Shown here in pieces: positions 1-7,372 of a stretch of 9,352 bases of DNA (the first letter of the stretch is position 1; each line of letters begins with the position of its first letter). This DNA is from an uncultured Eubacteriales bacterium (GTDB taxonomy: Bacteria > Bacillota_A > Clostridia > Lachnospirales > Lachnospiraceae). The notes beneath the pieces were generated by a model. That model had not been told where the DNA came from and did no database searches. It saw only the letters and a program-made list of their open reading frames with translations. The DNA lies in NCBI GenBank assembly GCA_902803345.1, contig CADCPV010000229.1, positions 1 through 9,352 of the forward strand, given 5' to 3'. Position numbers and translations under genes: made by a program.

Positions 1-25
1 CGAAGTCATCGAGCGTGCGAAGTAA
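1..25 (+). CDS. rpsQ: 30S ribosomal protein S17, C-terminal end (partial)
   Basis: Only the last seven codons and a TAA stop are present, reading EVIERAK. This matches the usual C-terminal ending of S17 in Clostridia (a Val-Ile/Leu-Glu-Arg-Ala-Lys type tail). S17 is a small OB-fold protein that binds 16S rRNA early in 30S assembly. The identification leans heavily on position: rpsQ is the gene directly before rplN in the S10-spc cluster of most bacteria. The gene begins outside the window, so nothing can be said about its fold or start. It is separated from rplN by a 21-base gap containing an AAAGGAG ribosome binding site. Confidence 0.85.
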
Positions 26-46
26 TCTGAAAGGAGCAAATGAATT

Positions 47-415
47 ATGATTCAGCAGGAAAGCAGATTAAAGGTCGCCGACAACACGGGCGCCAAGGAG
101 CTCCTTTGCATTCGTGTTATGGGCGGATCTGTAAGAAAATATGCAGCTATCGGTGATGTCATTGTCGCAACCGTGAAGGATGCCACTCCGGGCGGTATGG
201 TCAAGAAGGGTGACGTCGTGAAGGCGGTCGTCGTCCGCACCGTGCGCGGCGTGAAGAGAAAAGACGGTTCTTCGATCCGTTTTGACGAAAACGCTGCAGT
301 CATCATCAAGGATGATCTGACACCCAGAGGAACCCGTATTTTTGGGCCGGTCGCAAGAGAGCTTCGTGATAAGTCCTTCATGAAGATCGTCTCCCTCGCT
401 CCGGAAGTACTGTAA
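47..415 (+). CDS. rplN: 50S ribosomal protein L14
   Basis: This encodes uL14, a 122-residue protein, the usual length in bacteria. It binds 23S rRNA on the subunit interface, contributes to inter-subunit bridges, and is the docking site of the silencing factor RsfS. The N-terminus [19 protein letters not shown], the inner [13 protein letters not shown] stretch (about residues 53-65) and the C-terminal [20 protein letters not shown] are hallmark L14 segments. The ATG at 47 is chosen because it gives this canonical N-terminus and lies about nine bases after AAAGGAG. Another ATG at 40 is out of frame. The stop codon at 413-415 runs directly into the GGAGG of the next gene, so the two are probably translationally coupled. 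Confidence 0.99.
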   Translation: MIQQESRLKVADNTGAKELLCIRVMGGSVRKYAAIGDVIVATVKDATPGGMVKKGDVVKAVVVRTVRGVKRKDGSSIRFDENAAVIIKDDLTPRGTRIFGPVARELRDKSFMKIVSLAPEVL

Positions 416-429
416 GGAGGCAGAAGATC

Positions 430-738
430 ATGGCAAGTAAGATTAAGAAAGGCGATAACGTCATCGTCATCGCCGGCAGTGAAAAAGATAAAGAAGGCAA
501 GGTATTAGCAGTTAATACAAAGGACAACACCGTCATCGTTGAAGGTGTCAACATGGTCACAAAGCACGCTAAACCGAGTCAGGCAAATCCGCAGGGCGGC
601 ATCATTGAGAAGGAAGCTCCGATCCACATCTCCAACGTCATGTACTGCGTGAACGGCAAGGGCGTTCGCGTCGGCTTTGACACGAGAAACGGCAAGAAGG
701 TCCGCATCAACAAGGCCACCGGCGAAGTGATTGCTTAA
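430..738 (+). CDS. rplX: 50S ribosomal protein L24
   Basis: This encodes uL24, 102 residues, one of the two assembly-initiator proteins of the 50S subunit; it sits near the polypeptide exit. A KOW motif covers roughly residues 4-31 ([21 protein letters not shown]) and is followed by the family signature [19 protein letters not shown] at about residues 54-72. The C-terminal third ([24 protein letters not shown]) has the expected basic RVGF...GKKVR pattern. It carries a single cysteine, near residue 74, so it has no CxxC zinc pair. GGAGG at 416-420 lies nine bases upstream of the ATG. Neighbours on both sides are the usual ones. Confidence 0.98.
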   Translation: MASKIKKGDNVIVIAGSEKDKEGKVLAVNTKDNTVIVEGVNMVTKHAKPSQANPQGGIIEKEAPIHISNVMYCVNGKGVRVGFDTRNGKKVRINKATGEVIA

Positions 739-758
739 GTCAGGAGGGAGTGCGTTTT

Positions 759-1310
759 ATGAGCAGCAGATTATATGATACATACAGGGATGAGATCGTT
801 CCTGCAATGATCAAGAAGTTCGGATATAAGAATATCATGGAAGTTCCGAAGCTTGCCAAGGTCGTCGTCAACATGGGCGTCGGCGAAGCGAAGGAGAACG
901 CAAAGGTTCTCGATTCCGCAGTCGGCGACATGGAGAAGATCACCGGACAGAAGGCCGTTATCACAAAGGCCCGCAAATCTGTCGCGAACTTCAAGCTTCG
1001 TGAAGGCATGCCGATCGGATGCAAGGTCACGCTCCGCGGCCAGAAGATGTACGAGTTTGTTGACCGTCTCATCAGCCTGGCGCTTCCCCGTGTCCGTGAC
1101 TTCAGAGGAGTCAACGCCAATGCTTTTGACGGCAGAGGCAACTACGCGCTTGGTATCAGAGAACAGCTGATCTTCCCCGAAATCGAGTACGACAAGATCG
1201 ATAAGACACGTGGTATGGATATTATTTTCGTAACCACCGCGAAGACCGACGAAGAAGCCCGCGAGCTTCTGACCCTGTTCAACATGCCCTTTGAGAAGAG
1301 CGGCAACTAA
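759..1310 (+). CDS. rplE: 50S ribosomal protein L5
   Basis: This encodes uL5, 183 residues, which binds 5S rRNA with L18 in the central protuberance and contacts S13 through bridge B1b. Recognisable segments are [16 protein letters not shown] near residues 29-44, the basic [23 protein letters not shown] block, and the C-terminal [21 protein letters not shown] segment. The ATG at 759 is preferred over the in-frame GTG at 750, because that GTG is the last base of, and directly follows, the ribosome binding site CAGGAGGGAG (741-750) and would leave no spacing. In enterobacteria S8 represses the spc operon by binding around the rplE start; I could not recognise that site here. Confidence 0.98.
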   Translation: MSSRLYDTYRDEIVPAMIKKFGYKNIMEVPKLAKVVVNMGVGEAKENAKVLDSAVGDMEKITGQKAVITKARKSVANFKLREGMPIGCKVTLRGQKMYEFVDRLISLALPRVRDFRGVNANAFDGRGNYALGIREQLIFPEIEYDKIDKTRGMDIIFVTTAKTDEEARELLTLFNMPFEKSGN

Positions 1311-1324
1311 TTTAGGAGGATATC

Positions 1325-1510
1325 ATGGCAAAGACTTCAAAGAAGATCAGACAGTCTCGTAAGGCAAAGTTTTCCACCCAGGAATACAGCCGCTGCAGAA
1401 TCTGCGGTCGTCCGCATGCGTATCTCAGAAAGTACGGCATCTGCAGAATCTGTTTCCGCGAACTCGCTTACAAGGGCGAGATCCCGGGCGTTAAGAAAGC
1501 AAGCTGGTAA
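1325..1510 (+). CDS. rpsZ: 30S ribosomal protein S14, short zinc-binding type (type Z)
   Basis: This encodes uS14, 61 residues, a 30S head protein. The length and four cysteines identify the zinc-ribbon form: C24 and C27 in CRICGRPH, and C40 and C43 in CRICFREL. The C-terminus [16 protein letters not shown] is nearly invariant in this form. Many Bacillota also carry a longer cysteine-free paralogue elsewhere that replaces it when zinc is scarce; whether this genome has one cannot be seen here. AGGAGG at 1314-1319 lies five bases before the ATG. The stop codon runs straight into the GGAGG used by rpsH, which suggests coupled translation. Confidence 0.98.
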   Translation: MAKTSKKIRQSRKAKFSTQEYSRCRICGRPHAYLRKYGICRICFRELAYKGEIPGVKKASW

Positions 1511-1521
1511 GGAGGTAACAA

Positions 1522-1923
1522 ATGGGAATGAGTGATCCGATTGCGGATATGCTGACAAGAATCCGTAATGCAAATACAGCGAAACATGATACTGTGGACG
1601 TACCGGCCAGCAAGATGAAGGTTGCGATCGCACAGATCCTTCAGCAGGAAGGTTATATTGTAAAGTATGACGTTCTCGACGAAGGCGCTTTCCAGACAAT
1701 CCGCATCACCTTAAAGTACGGCAGAGACAAGAACGAGAAGATTATCTCGGGACTGAAGAGAATCTCGAAGCCCGGTCTTCGCGTTTACGCAGGTTCCGAG
1801 GAAATGCCGAAGGTTCTCGGCGGACTCGGCATCGCGATCGTCTCCACCAACCTCGGTGTGATGACCGATAAGGAAGCAAGAAAACAGCACGTCGGCGGCG
1901 AAGTTCTGTGCTACGTGTGGTGA
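1522..1923 (+). CDS. rpsH: 30S ribosomal protein S8
   Basis: This encodes uS8, 133 residues, an early binder of the 16S central domain (helix 21) and, in E. coli, the translational repressor of the spc operon. The N-terminal [16 protein letters not shown] and the C-terminal signature [21 protein letters not shown], ending in GGEVLCYVW, are diagnostic. Two starts are possible: the ATG at 1522 (MGMSDP) and one at 1528 (MSDP). The first is preferred because it lies six bases after GGAGG at 1511-1515 and resembles the B. subtilis form, which begins MVMTDP. A 31-base gap separates it from rplF, the longest between ribosomal protein genes in the spc part. Confidence 0.98.
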   Translation: MGMSDPIADMLTRIRNANTAKHDTVDVPASKMKVAIAQILQQEGYIVKYDVLDEGAFQTIRITLKYGRDKNEKIISGLKRISKPGLRVYAGSEEMPKVLGGLGIAIVSTNLGVMTDKEARKQHVGGEVLCYVW

Positions 1924-1954
1924 GAAAAAACTATTTAATTTTGGAGGTACGGGC

Positions 1955-2497
1955 ATGTCACGTATAGGAAAAATGCCAATCGCGGTACCGGCCGGTGTTA
2001 CGGTTGATATTGCAGAAAATAATAAAGTGACTGTAAAGGGACCGAAGGGAACGCTCGAGAGAGTCCTTCCGTCCGAGATGGAAATCAAGCTTGACGGCGC
2101 AGTGCTTACAGTCAGCCGCCCCAACGACCTGAAGCGGATGAAATCCCTGCACGGTCTGACGAGAACCCTTCTTCACAACATGGTTGTCGGCGTTACCGAC
2201 GGCTTCAAGAAGAACCTCGAGATCAACGGCGTCGGCTACAGAGCACAGAAGTCCGGTAAGACGCTGACCCTCTTCTTAGGTTATTCTCATCCGATCGAGA
2301 TGATCGATCCCGAAGGCGTTGAGTCGACGCTGGACGGCCAGAACAAGATCACGGTCTCGGGAATTGACAAGGAAAAGGTTGGCCAGTACGCAGCTGAGAT
2401 CAGAAGCAAGAGAGCTCCGGAACCCTATAAGGGCAAGGGCATCAAGTATGCGGATGAGCACATCAGGCGTAAAGCTGGCAAGGCCGGTAAGAAATAA
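1955..2497 (+). CDS. rplF: 50S ribosomal protein L6
   Basis: This encodes uL6, 180 residues, made of two similar RNA-binding domains. It lies near the sarcin-ricin loop and the base of the factor-binding stalk. The N-terminus [15 protein letters not shown], the domain linker around [11 protein letters not shown] (about residues 91-101) and the C-terminal signature [19 protein letters not shown] (about 155-173) are all intact, and the length is normal. GGAGG at 1943-1947 lies seven bases upstream of the ATG. The gene ends with two consecutive TAA codons (2495-2500), common in highly translated genes, and the second adjoins the GGAGAGG used by rplR. Confidence 0.99.
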   Translation: MSRIGKMPIAVPAGVTVDIAENNKVTVKGPKGTLERVLPSEMEIKLDGAVLTVSRPNDLKRMKSLHGLTRTLLHNMVVGVTDGFKKNLEINGVGYRAQKSGKTLTLFLGYSHPIEMIDPEGVESTLDGQNKITVSGIDKEKVGQYAAEIRSKRAPEPYKGKGIKYADEHIRRKAGKAGKK

Positions 2498-2515
2498 TAA
2501 GGAGAGGATGAAGAT

Positions 2516-2884
2516 ATGATTAGCAAAGTCGATAGAAAAGCGGTTCGTGAAGAAAAGCACAGAAGACTTCGCCGGTATCTTTCCGGTACTGCGGAGCGTC
2601 CGCGTATGGCAGTCTTCAGAAGCAACAACCATATGTATGTCCAGCTGATTGACGACACCGCTCAGAGAACGCTTCTTTCGGCATCCACTCTTCAGAAGGA
2701 TGTCAAGGCGGAGCTTGAGAAGACCAATGACGTCGCAGCAGCAGAATATCTCGGATCCTACATCGGCAAGAAAGCCCTTGATATGGGAATTACCGAAGTC
2801 GTCTTTGACCGCGGCGGATTCATTTACCACGGCAAGATCCAGGCGCTTGCAGACGCAGCCCGCGAGGCTGGCCTGAAATTCTAA
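2516..2884 (+). CDS. rplR: 50S ribosomal protein L18
   Basis: This encodes uL18, 122 residues, which binds 5S rRNA together with L5 and places it in the central protuberance. The basic N-terminal tail (residues 1-28, with [20 protein letters not shown]) is the 5S-binding extension. The core [18 protein letters not shown] and the C-terminal [28 protein letters not shown] are characteristic. The ATG at 2516 gives the standard N-terminus. An ATG at 2508 is closer to the GGAGAGG at 2501-2507 but is out of frame. The short spacing to rpsE fits one polycistronic message. Confidence 0.98.
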   Translation: MISKVDRKAVREEKHRRLRRYLSGTAERPRMAVFRSNNHMYVQLIDDTAQRTLLSASTLQKDVKAELEKTNDVAAAEYLGSYIGKKALDMGITEVVFDRGGFIYHGKIQALADAAREAGLKF

Positions 2885-2901
2885 GAAGGAGGAATGATTG
2901 A

Positions 2902-3414
2902 ATGGCTCGTGATAATCGTGAAAACATCGAAGCGAACAAGTCTGAACTTGAAGACAATGTCGTAGCCATCAGGCGCGTCACCAAAGTCGTTAAGGGCGGA
3001 CGCAACATGCGTTTCTCCGCGCTTGTAGTTGTCGGCGACAAGAACGGCCACGTCGGTGTCGGCACCGGCAAGGCTGCAGAAGTTCCGGAAGCGATCCGGA
3101 AGGCGAAACAGGATGCTGAAAAGCACATGATCACTGTTCCGCTTGATGAAAACAAGAGTATCCCCCACGACTATACCGGCAAGTACGGCAGCGCTGAAGT
3201 TCTGATGAAGCGCAGTAAAGAAGGTACCGGTATCATCGCCGGCGGCCCCGCGCGTTCCGTCTGTGAACTTGCTGGTCTCCAGAATATCCGTACCAAGTCT
3301 CTGGGTTCCAACAACAAGCAGAACGTCGTTCTGGCAACGATCGAAGGCCTGAAGGCCCTCAAGACGCCGGAGCAGGTAGCTGCAAACCGCGGCAAGGCCG
3401 TGGCTGAGCTGTAA
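2902..3414 (+). CDS. rpsE: 30S ribosomal protein S5
   Basis: This encodes uS5, 170 residues, a 30S body protein near the mRNA entry channel that affects decoding accuracy. The N-terminal double-stranded-RNA-binding-like domain spans about residues 16-80. It includes the loop [21 protein letters not shown], where spectinomycin-resistance changes arise in other bacteria; the KGGR at residues 31-34 looks wild type. The C-terminal domain contains [18 protein letters not shown] and the [13 protein letters not shown] segment. AGGAGG at 2887-2892 lies nine bases before the ATG at 2902. An ATG at 2894 is out of frame. Confidence 0.99.
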   Translation: MARDNRENIEANKSELEDNVVAIRRVTKVVKGGRNMRFSALVVVGDKNGHVGVGTGKAAEVPEAIRKAKQDAEKHMITVPLDENKSIPHDYTGKYGSAEVLMKRSKEGTGIIAGGPARSVCELAGLQNIRTKSLGSNNKQNVVLATIEGLKALKTPEQVAANRGKAVAEL

Positions 3415-3431
3415 CCGGAAGGAGGAATTTC

Positions 3432-3620
3432 ATGGAAAACGAAAAGACTTTAAAGATCACTTTAGTGAAGTCTCCGATCGGTGCGGTTCCGAAGCAGCGC
3501 GCGACTGTGGAAGCTTTAGGACTTCACAAACTGCATCAGACGGTTGTTCTTCCGGATAATGGCGCAACCCGCGGCATGATCTTCCGGGTAAACCACCTGG
3601 TGAAGGTAGAAGAGAATTGA
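3432..3620 (+). CDS. rpmD: 50S ribosomal protein L30
   Basis: This encodes uL30, 62 residues, a small alpha-beta protein bound to 23S rRNA domain II. It is not universal in bacteria, so its presence is informative. The sequence [24 protein letters not shown] is the family signature (about residues 8-31), followed by a conserved basic [10 protein letters not shown] and the final strand [18 protein letters not shown] at 3421-3425 lies six bases before the ATG. Its usual neighbours rpsE and rplO flank it. Nothing departs from the family. Confidence 0.98.
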   Translation: MENEKTLKITLVKSPIGAVPKQRATVEALGLHKLHQTVVLPDNGATRGMIFRVNHLVKVEEN

Positions 3621-3637
3621 TTCGGAGGTACAGTGGT

Positions 3638-4078
3638 ATGAATTTATCTAATTTGACTCCGGCTGCTGGCAGCGTGCACAATGATAACTTCAGACGCGGA
3701 CGCGGTCACGGTTCAGGAAACGGCAAGACTGCAGGCAAGGGACACAAGGGACAGAAAGCGCGTTCCGGCGCTCCGAGACCCGGCTTTGAAGGCGGTCAGA
3801 TGCCTTTATACAGACGTCTTCCGAAGCGCGGCTTCAAGAACCGCAATTCGAAGGAGATTGTCAGCGTCAACCTTTCGGCGCTGGATCGTTTTGAAGACGG
3901 CGCAGTTGTGGACATTGAAGCCCTCCTGGATGCAGGCATCATCAAAAAGACGCTTGACGGCGTGAAAATTTTAGGAAATGGAGAGCTCAGTAAGAAGCTG
4001 ACCGTGAAGGCAAATGCGTTCTCGGAAGGCGCCAAGGCAAAGATTGAAGCTGCTGGCGGAAGTGCAGAGGTGATTTGA
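3638..4078 (+). CDS. rplO: 50S ribosomal protein L15
   Basis: This encodes uL15, 146 residues, a late-assembling 50S protein with a long glycine- and arginine-rich N-terminal extension threaded into 23S rRNA. That extension is clear at residues 18-50 ([20 protein letters not shown], then QKARSG), followed by the signature [21 protein letters not shown]. The C-terminal globular domain ends in AAGGSAEVI. The ATG at 3638 lies nine bases after GGAGG (3624-3628). An in-frame TTG at 3617 is rejected because it lies before that site, inside the end of rpmD. The TGA stop shares its A with the ATG of secY. Confidence 0.98.
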   Translation: MNLSNLTPAAGSVHNDNFRRGRGHGSGNGKTAGKGHKGQKARSGAPRPGFEGGQMPLYRRLPKRGFKNRNSKEIVSVNLSALDRFEDGAVVDIEALLDAGIIKKTLDGVKILGNGELSKKLTVKANAFSEGAKAKIEAAGGSAEVI

Positions 4079-5394
4079 TGTTAAAAACACTCAAAACGGC
4101 CTGGAGAATTGCAGATATCCGGAAGAGAGTGCTCTTTACGCTTCTGATGGTCGTCGTGGTCCGCGTCGGCTCGCAGATTCCGGTTCCCGGAACCAACCCG
4201 AGCGTCGTCAAGGAGATCATGTCGAAGCTTCAGGGAGACGCCTTCAATATCTTCAATTCCTTCACAGGAAGCTCGATGGAAAGCTTCTCGATCCTGGCGC
4301 TTTCCATTACCCCGTACATTACATCTTCCATTATCATGGAACTCTTGACAATCGCGATCCCGAAGTTAGAGGAGCTTCAGCGTGACGGCAACGAAGGCCG
4401 CAAGAAAATCGTGGAATACACCCGTTATCTCACGGTCGGACTTGCACTCATTGAGTCCATCGCGATGGCAATCGGCTTCGGCAACCAGGGCCTGTTCACG
4501 ACGAAGAATGCATTCTACATCATCGTCTGTGTCATCACCCTGACAGCCGGCTCTGCGTTCCTGATGTGGATCGGCGAGCGGATCACGGAGAAGGGCATCG
4601 GCAACGGTATTTCCATAGTCCTTGTTGTCAACATCCTTTCCGGCATCCCGGAGGAACTTGGCGTTCTGTTCAATTTTGTCACCAGCGGAAGAAGTATCGC
4701 GGCTTCGATCGTGCTGTGCACGATTACCGCGGCTGCAATCCTTGCGATTGTCGCATTCGTTGTCTGGCTGAACGGCGCTCAGAGAAAGATTCCGGTACAG
4801 TATGCGGGCAAGATCCAGGGCAGAAGAACACTCGGCGGACAGTCTTCAAGCATCCCCTTAAAGGTGCTCACTTCGTCCGTTATCCCGGTTATCTTCGCAT
4901 CGTCCCTGATGTCGATCCCGGCGATGATCACACAGTTTGTCGGACAGATCAACTACAATACGGTCTGGGGCAAGATCATCATGTTCCTGAGCTCGAGCTA
5001 CTGGTTCAACAAGAACGTCGGCTGGTACTACAGCTTCGGCGTCCTGTTCTACATCGCACTGATCTTCATTTTTGCGTATTTCTATACATCCATTACCTTC
5101 AACCCGATTGAAGTTGCGGACAGAATGAAGAAGCAGGGCGGTTTTATCCCCGGCATCCGTCCGGGCAGACCGACAAGCGATTACCTGAACTCGGTTCTGA
5201 ACAAGATCGTTTTCATCGGTGCCTGCGGACTGTCGATCGTTGCGCTGATCCCGATTATTGTTGCAGGTGTCTTCAATATCGGAAGAATCAGTTTCCTCGG
5301 AACATCCCTGATCATTATCGTCGGTGTTATCCTGGAAACCCTCTCGCAGATCGAAGGGAAAATGGTGGAAAGAGAGTACGACAGTATTTTCTGA
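4078..5394 (+). CDS. secY: Protein translocase channel subunit SecY
   Basis: This encodes the central subunit of the SecYEG channel in the inner membrane, which passes unfolded preproteins outward with SecA and inserts membrane proteins from the ribosome. At 438 residues it has normal length, and I read about ten hydrophobic segments. Conserved parts are the N-terminal LKTAWRIADIRKRVLFTLL, PYITSSIIMELL after the plug region (residues 79-90), ITEKGIGNGISI (169-180), the cytosolic loop QRKIPVQYAGKIQGR (235-249) and GGFIPGIRPGRPTSDYL near the C-terminus. The ATG at 4078 overlaps the rplO stop and follows AGAGG by seven bases; an in-frame TTG just before it is less likely. Residues 262-268 read KVLTSSV where most SecY have KVNxAGV (see findings). 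Confidence 0.98.
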   Translation: MLKTLKTAWRIADIRKRVLFTLLMVVVVRVGSQIPVPGTNPSVVKEIMSKLQGDAFNIFNSFTGSSMESFSILALSITPYITSSIIMELLTIAIPKLEELQRDGNEGRKKIVEYTRYLTVGLALIESIAMAIGFGNQGLFTTKNAFYIIVCVITLTAGSAFLMWIGERITEKGIGNGISIVLVVNILSGIPEELGVLFNFVTSGRSIAASIVLCTITAAAILAIVAFVVWLNGAQRKIPVQYAGKIQGRRTLGGQSSSIPLKVLTSSVIPVIFASSLMSIPAMITQFVGQINYNTVWGKIIMFLSSSYWFNKNVGWYYSFGVLFYIALIFIFAYFYTSITFNPIEVADRMKKQGGFIPGIRPGRPTSDYLNSVLNKIVFIGACGLSIVALIPIIVAGVFNIGRISFLGTSLIIIVGVILETLSQIEGKMVEREYDSIF

Positions 5395-5406
5395 CCGGAT
5401 ACAGAC

Positions 5407-5440
5407 AGGCCATTCGGAGTACGGATACTCTGAATGGCCT
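5407..5440 (+). repeat. 15-bp intergenic hairpin between secY and adk
   Basis: The arm AGGCCATTCGGAGTA (5407-5421) pairs with TACTCTGAATGGCCT (5426-5440) around a four-base CGGA loop. This gives 15 pairs, 14 Watson-Crick and one G-U (5416 with 5431). It begins 12 bases after the secY stop and ends 29 bases before the adk start, just ahead of the adk ribosome binding site AGGAGG (5458-5463). No run of T follows on either strand, so it does not look like an intrinsic terminator. It may stabilise or split the message, or be a copy of a dispersed palindromic repeat. A seven-base direct repeat CGGATAC occurs at 5396 and again at 5422 across the loop. Confidence 0.85.
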
Positions 5441-5469
5441 CTCATGCGTATAAAAACAGGAGGTTCAGT

Positions 5470-6117
5470 ATGAAGATTGTGATGCTCGGCGGCCCCGGCG
5501 CCGGAAAAGGCACCCAGGCGAAGAAAATTGCCGCGAAATATGAAATCCCTCACATCTCCACCGGAGATATTTTCCGAGCCAACCTGAAGGCCGGAACGGA
5601 ACTCGGCCTGAAGGCCAAAGTCTACATGGATCAGGGACTCCTGGTTCCGGATGAACTGACCACAGGCCTTGTTGTGGACCGGATCCAGCAGGAAGACTGC
5701 AAAAACGGCTATGTGCTCGATGGTTTCCCGCGGACGATTCCGCAGGCGGAATGCCTGACGGAAGCCCTGAAGAACCTTCAGGACGCGCTGGATTTTGCGC
5801 TCAACATCGACGTTCCGGATGAAAACATCATCCGCCGTATGAGCGGCCGGCGTGCCTGCCCGAAGTGCGGTGCGACTTATCACATCGTGAACGCTGCTCC
5901 GAAGAAGGAAGGCATCTGTGACGTCTGCGGCGCGGAACTCATCATCCGTGACGACGACCAGCCCGAAACCGTCAAAAAGCGCCTTGATGTCTACCATGAG
6001 CAGACACAGCCGCTGATTGAGTACTACGAAAACGAAGGCATCCTGAAAAACGTCGACGGCACGAAGGCTCTTGAAGAAGTTTTTGCCGAGATCGTCGAAA
6101 TTCTGGAGGCAGAGTAA
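5470..6117 (+). CDS. adk: Adenylate kinase, zinc-binding LID form
   Basis: This encodes adenylate kinase, a cytosolic enzyme that interconverts ATP plus AMP and two ADP. It has 215 residues, the long bacterial form. The P-loop GGPGAGKGT is at residues 7-15, the AMP-binding segment STGDIFR at 30-36, and DGFPRT at 84-89. The LID domain (about 127-164) has four cysteines, C130, C133, C150 and C153, in CPKC and CDVC pairs, as in structural-zinc adenylate kinases of Gram-positive bacteria. The ATG at 5470 lies six bases after AGGAGG. An in-frame ATG at 5434 is rejected because it lies in the hairpin arm without a ribosome binding site. The TAA stop overlaps the ATG of map. Confidence 0.98.
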   Translation: MKIVMLGGPGAGKGTQAKKIAAKYEIPHISTGDIFRANLKAGTELGLKAKVYMDQGLLVPDELTTGLVVDRIQQEDCKNGYVLDGFPRTIPQAECLTEALKNLQDALDFALNIDVPDENIIRRMSGRRACPKCGATYHIVNAAPKKEGICDVCGAELIIRDDDQPETVKKRLDVYHEQTQPLIEYYENEGILKNVDGTKALEEVFAEIVEILEAE

Positions 6118-6890
6118 TGTCCGTAACGATTAAATCGGAACATGAGATCGAGCTGATGCGGGAATCCTGCAGACTGCTTGCGATTGTTCATGATGAGATC
6201 CGCAAAATGATTGAACCCGGCATTACGACGCTGGAACTGGACAAGAAAGCCTACCACATGATCACGAAGGATTTCGGCTGCAAACCGAACTTCCTGCATC
6301 TGTACGGCTTCCCCTATACGATCTGCACTTCCGTCAACGACCAGGTGGTCCACGGCTTCCCGAGCGCAGATGTACGTCTGAAAGAGGGCGACATCATCAG
6401 CGTGGATATGGGCCTGATCTACAAGGGCTACCATTCGGACGCCGCGCGGACCTGGGGCGTCGGGGAGATCTCCCCGGAGGACCAGAAGCTCATCGACGTG
6501 ACGAAGCAGAGCTTCTTCGAGGGAATCAGATTCGCCCGCGCCGGAAACCACCTGCACGATATTTCGGCAGCGGTTCAGGCATACGCCGAATCCTTTGGTT
6601 TCGGTGTAGTGCGCGACATGGTGGGACACGGCATCGGAACGGTTCTCCATGAGGATCCGCAGGTGCCGAATTTCAGGGACCGCGGCATGGGGAGGGGCAT
6701 CCGCCTTCGTCCCGGCATGACGCTTTGTGTCGAGCCGATGATCAACGCCGGTACCTGGGAAGTCGAAATTGACGGCTGGAAATGTGTCACGCAGGACGGC
6801 AAAAAATCCGCGCATTACGAGAATACGATCGTGATCACGGAAGGCGACCCGGAAATCCTGACACTGTACCGGGACGGCAGGGAGGTCTGA
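6117..6890 (+). CDS. map: Methionine aminopeptidase, type I
   Basis: This enzyme removes the initiator methionine from nascent proteins at the ribosome, after deformylation. It has 257 residues. The pita-bread fold metal ligands are all visible: D97 and D108 in SVDMGLIYKGYHSDAARTW, H171 in MVGHGIG, E206 in CVEPMIN and E235 in HYENTI; H79 in VVHGFP is the conserved substrate-side histidine. There is no N-terminal zinc-finger or SecC-like extension. The start overlaps the adk stop (TAATG), with GGAGG at 6105-6109 inside adk, so translation is probably coupled. The TGA stop is followed after one base by the next ATG. Its location between adk and infA is the classic Gram-positive arrangement. Confidence 0.98.
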   Translation: MSVTIKSEHEIELMRESCRLLAIVHDEIRKMIEPGITTLELDKKAYHMITKDFGCKPNFLHLYGFPYTICTSVNDQVVHGFPSADVRLKEGDIISVDMGLIYKGYHSDAARTWGVGEISPEDQKLIDVTKQSFFEGIRFARAGNHLHDISAAVQAYAESFGFGVVRDMVGHGIGTVLHEDPQVPNFRDRGMGRGIRLRPGMTLCVEPMINAGTWEVEIDGWKCVTQDGKKSAHYENTIVITEGDPEILTLYRDGREV

Positions 6891-6891
6891 T

Positions 6892-7167
6892 ATGCCTGAG
6901 TACAGACCGGGAAGCCTTGCAAGATCCCTTGCGGGCCATGACAAGGACAGGCTTTATGTCATCATCGGGACAGAAGACGGTTACGGCCTTCTTTCAGACG
7001 GGAGACTCAAACCGCTTTCTGCACCGAAAAAGAAGAAGACCAAACATTTTCAGATCGGGCCGGATACCGAACTTACAGAGCTCTTCGGAAAAGGTGAAAC
7101 CGTAAGAGACGAAGATATCCGACGGGTTATTAAATCATTTTTAGGAGGATCGAATGTCGAAAGCTGA
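6892..7167 (+). CDS. KOW-domain RNA-binding protein, L14e-like
   Basis: This is a 91-residue basic protein. The N-terminal half, [20 protein letters not shown] (residues 5-24), reads like the KOW strand-loop-strand motif of the archaeal/eukaryotic L14e/L27e group. A conserved [17 protein letters not shown] (about 36-52) with a lysine cluster follows. The C-terminal half (about 53-91) is acidic, then helical, and its role is unknown. Proteins of this kind occupy the map-infA slot in many Clostridia and Bacilli; in B. subtilis I recall ybzG there. A role in binding ribosomal or messenger RNA is inference, since I know of no firm function. The ribosome binding site GGGAGG lies within the end of map, and the last 14 bases overlap infA. 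Confidence 0.85.
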   Translation: MPEYRPGSLARSLAGHDKDRLYVIIGTEDGYGLLSDGRLKPLSAPKKKKTKHFQIGPDTELTELFGKGETVRDEDIRRVIKSFLGGSNVES

Positions 7168-7372
7168 CGTTATTGAGATTGAAGGAACTGTAACGGAGAA
7201 ACTGCCGAATGCCATGTTCAATGTGGTGCTTGAAAACGGCCACCGCGTCCTTGCGACGATTTCCGGAAAGCTTCGGATGAACTACATCCGCATCCTGCCC
7301 GGTGACCGCGTGACGCTGGAGCTTTCTCCCTACGACCTCACAAAAGGCCGCATTATCTGGAGAGACAAGTAA
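7154..7372 (+). CDS. infA: Translation initiation factor IF-1
   Basis: IF-1 is a single OB-fold protein that binds the 30S A site during initiation and helps IF-2 and IF-3. It has 72 residues, the typical length. The segments [40 protein letters not shown] and [15 protein letters not shown] match the family closely. The ATG at 7154 lies five bases after AGGAGG (7143-7148); both the ribosome binding site and the first 14 bases lie inside the upstream KOW gene. It is the last gene before the 181-base regulatory spacer, so on this reading it closes the spc transcript. Confidence 0.98.
   Translation: MSKADVIEIEGTVTEKLPNAMFNVVLENGHRVLATISGKLRMNYIRILPGDRVTLELSPYDLTKGRIIWRDK

Noticed and set aside
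40..46. ATG codons just upstream of rplN (40), rplR (2508) and rpsE (2894)
   Set aside because: All three are out of frame with their genes and produce no conserved peptide; they arise from A/G-rich leader sequence.
750..758. GTG at 750 as the rplE start
   Set aside because: It overlaps the ribosome binding site itself; the ATG at 759 gives correct spacing and the expected N-terminus.
4566..5111. 181-codon forward frame inside secY
   Set aside because: It is out of frame with secY, rich in R, H, D and C, with no conserved motifs; the secY frame is unambiguous.
5407..5450. Hairpin after secY read as an intrinsic terminator
   Set aside because: The sequence after the stem is CTCATGCG on the + strand and lacks a T run on the minus strand as well.
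5434..5469. Upstream in-frame ATG that would lengthen adenylate kinase by 12 residues
   Set aside because: It lies in the 3' arm of the hairpin with no ribosome binding site before it; the ATG at 5470 follows AGGAGG and gives the normal [15 protein letters not shown] start.
4858..5997. 379-codon open frame on the minus strand across secY and adk
   Set aside because: It lies wholly opposite two well-conserved genes, has low-complexity charged composition (many D, R, N), no family resemblance, and no sensible ribosome binding site. It is a codon-bias shadow.
6024..6944. 306-codon open frame on the minus strand opposite map
   Set aside because: It is antisense to the catalytic core of Map, with no recognisable motif; it is explained by codon usage of the real gene.
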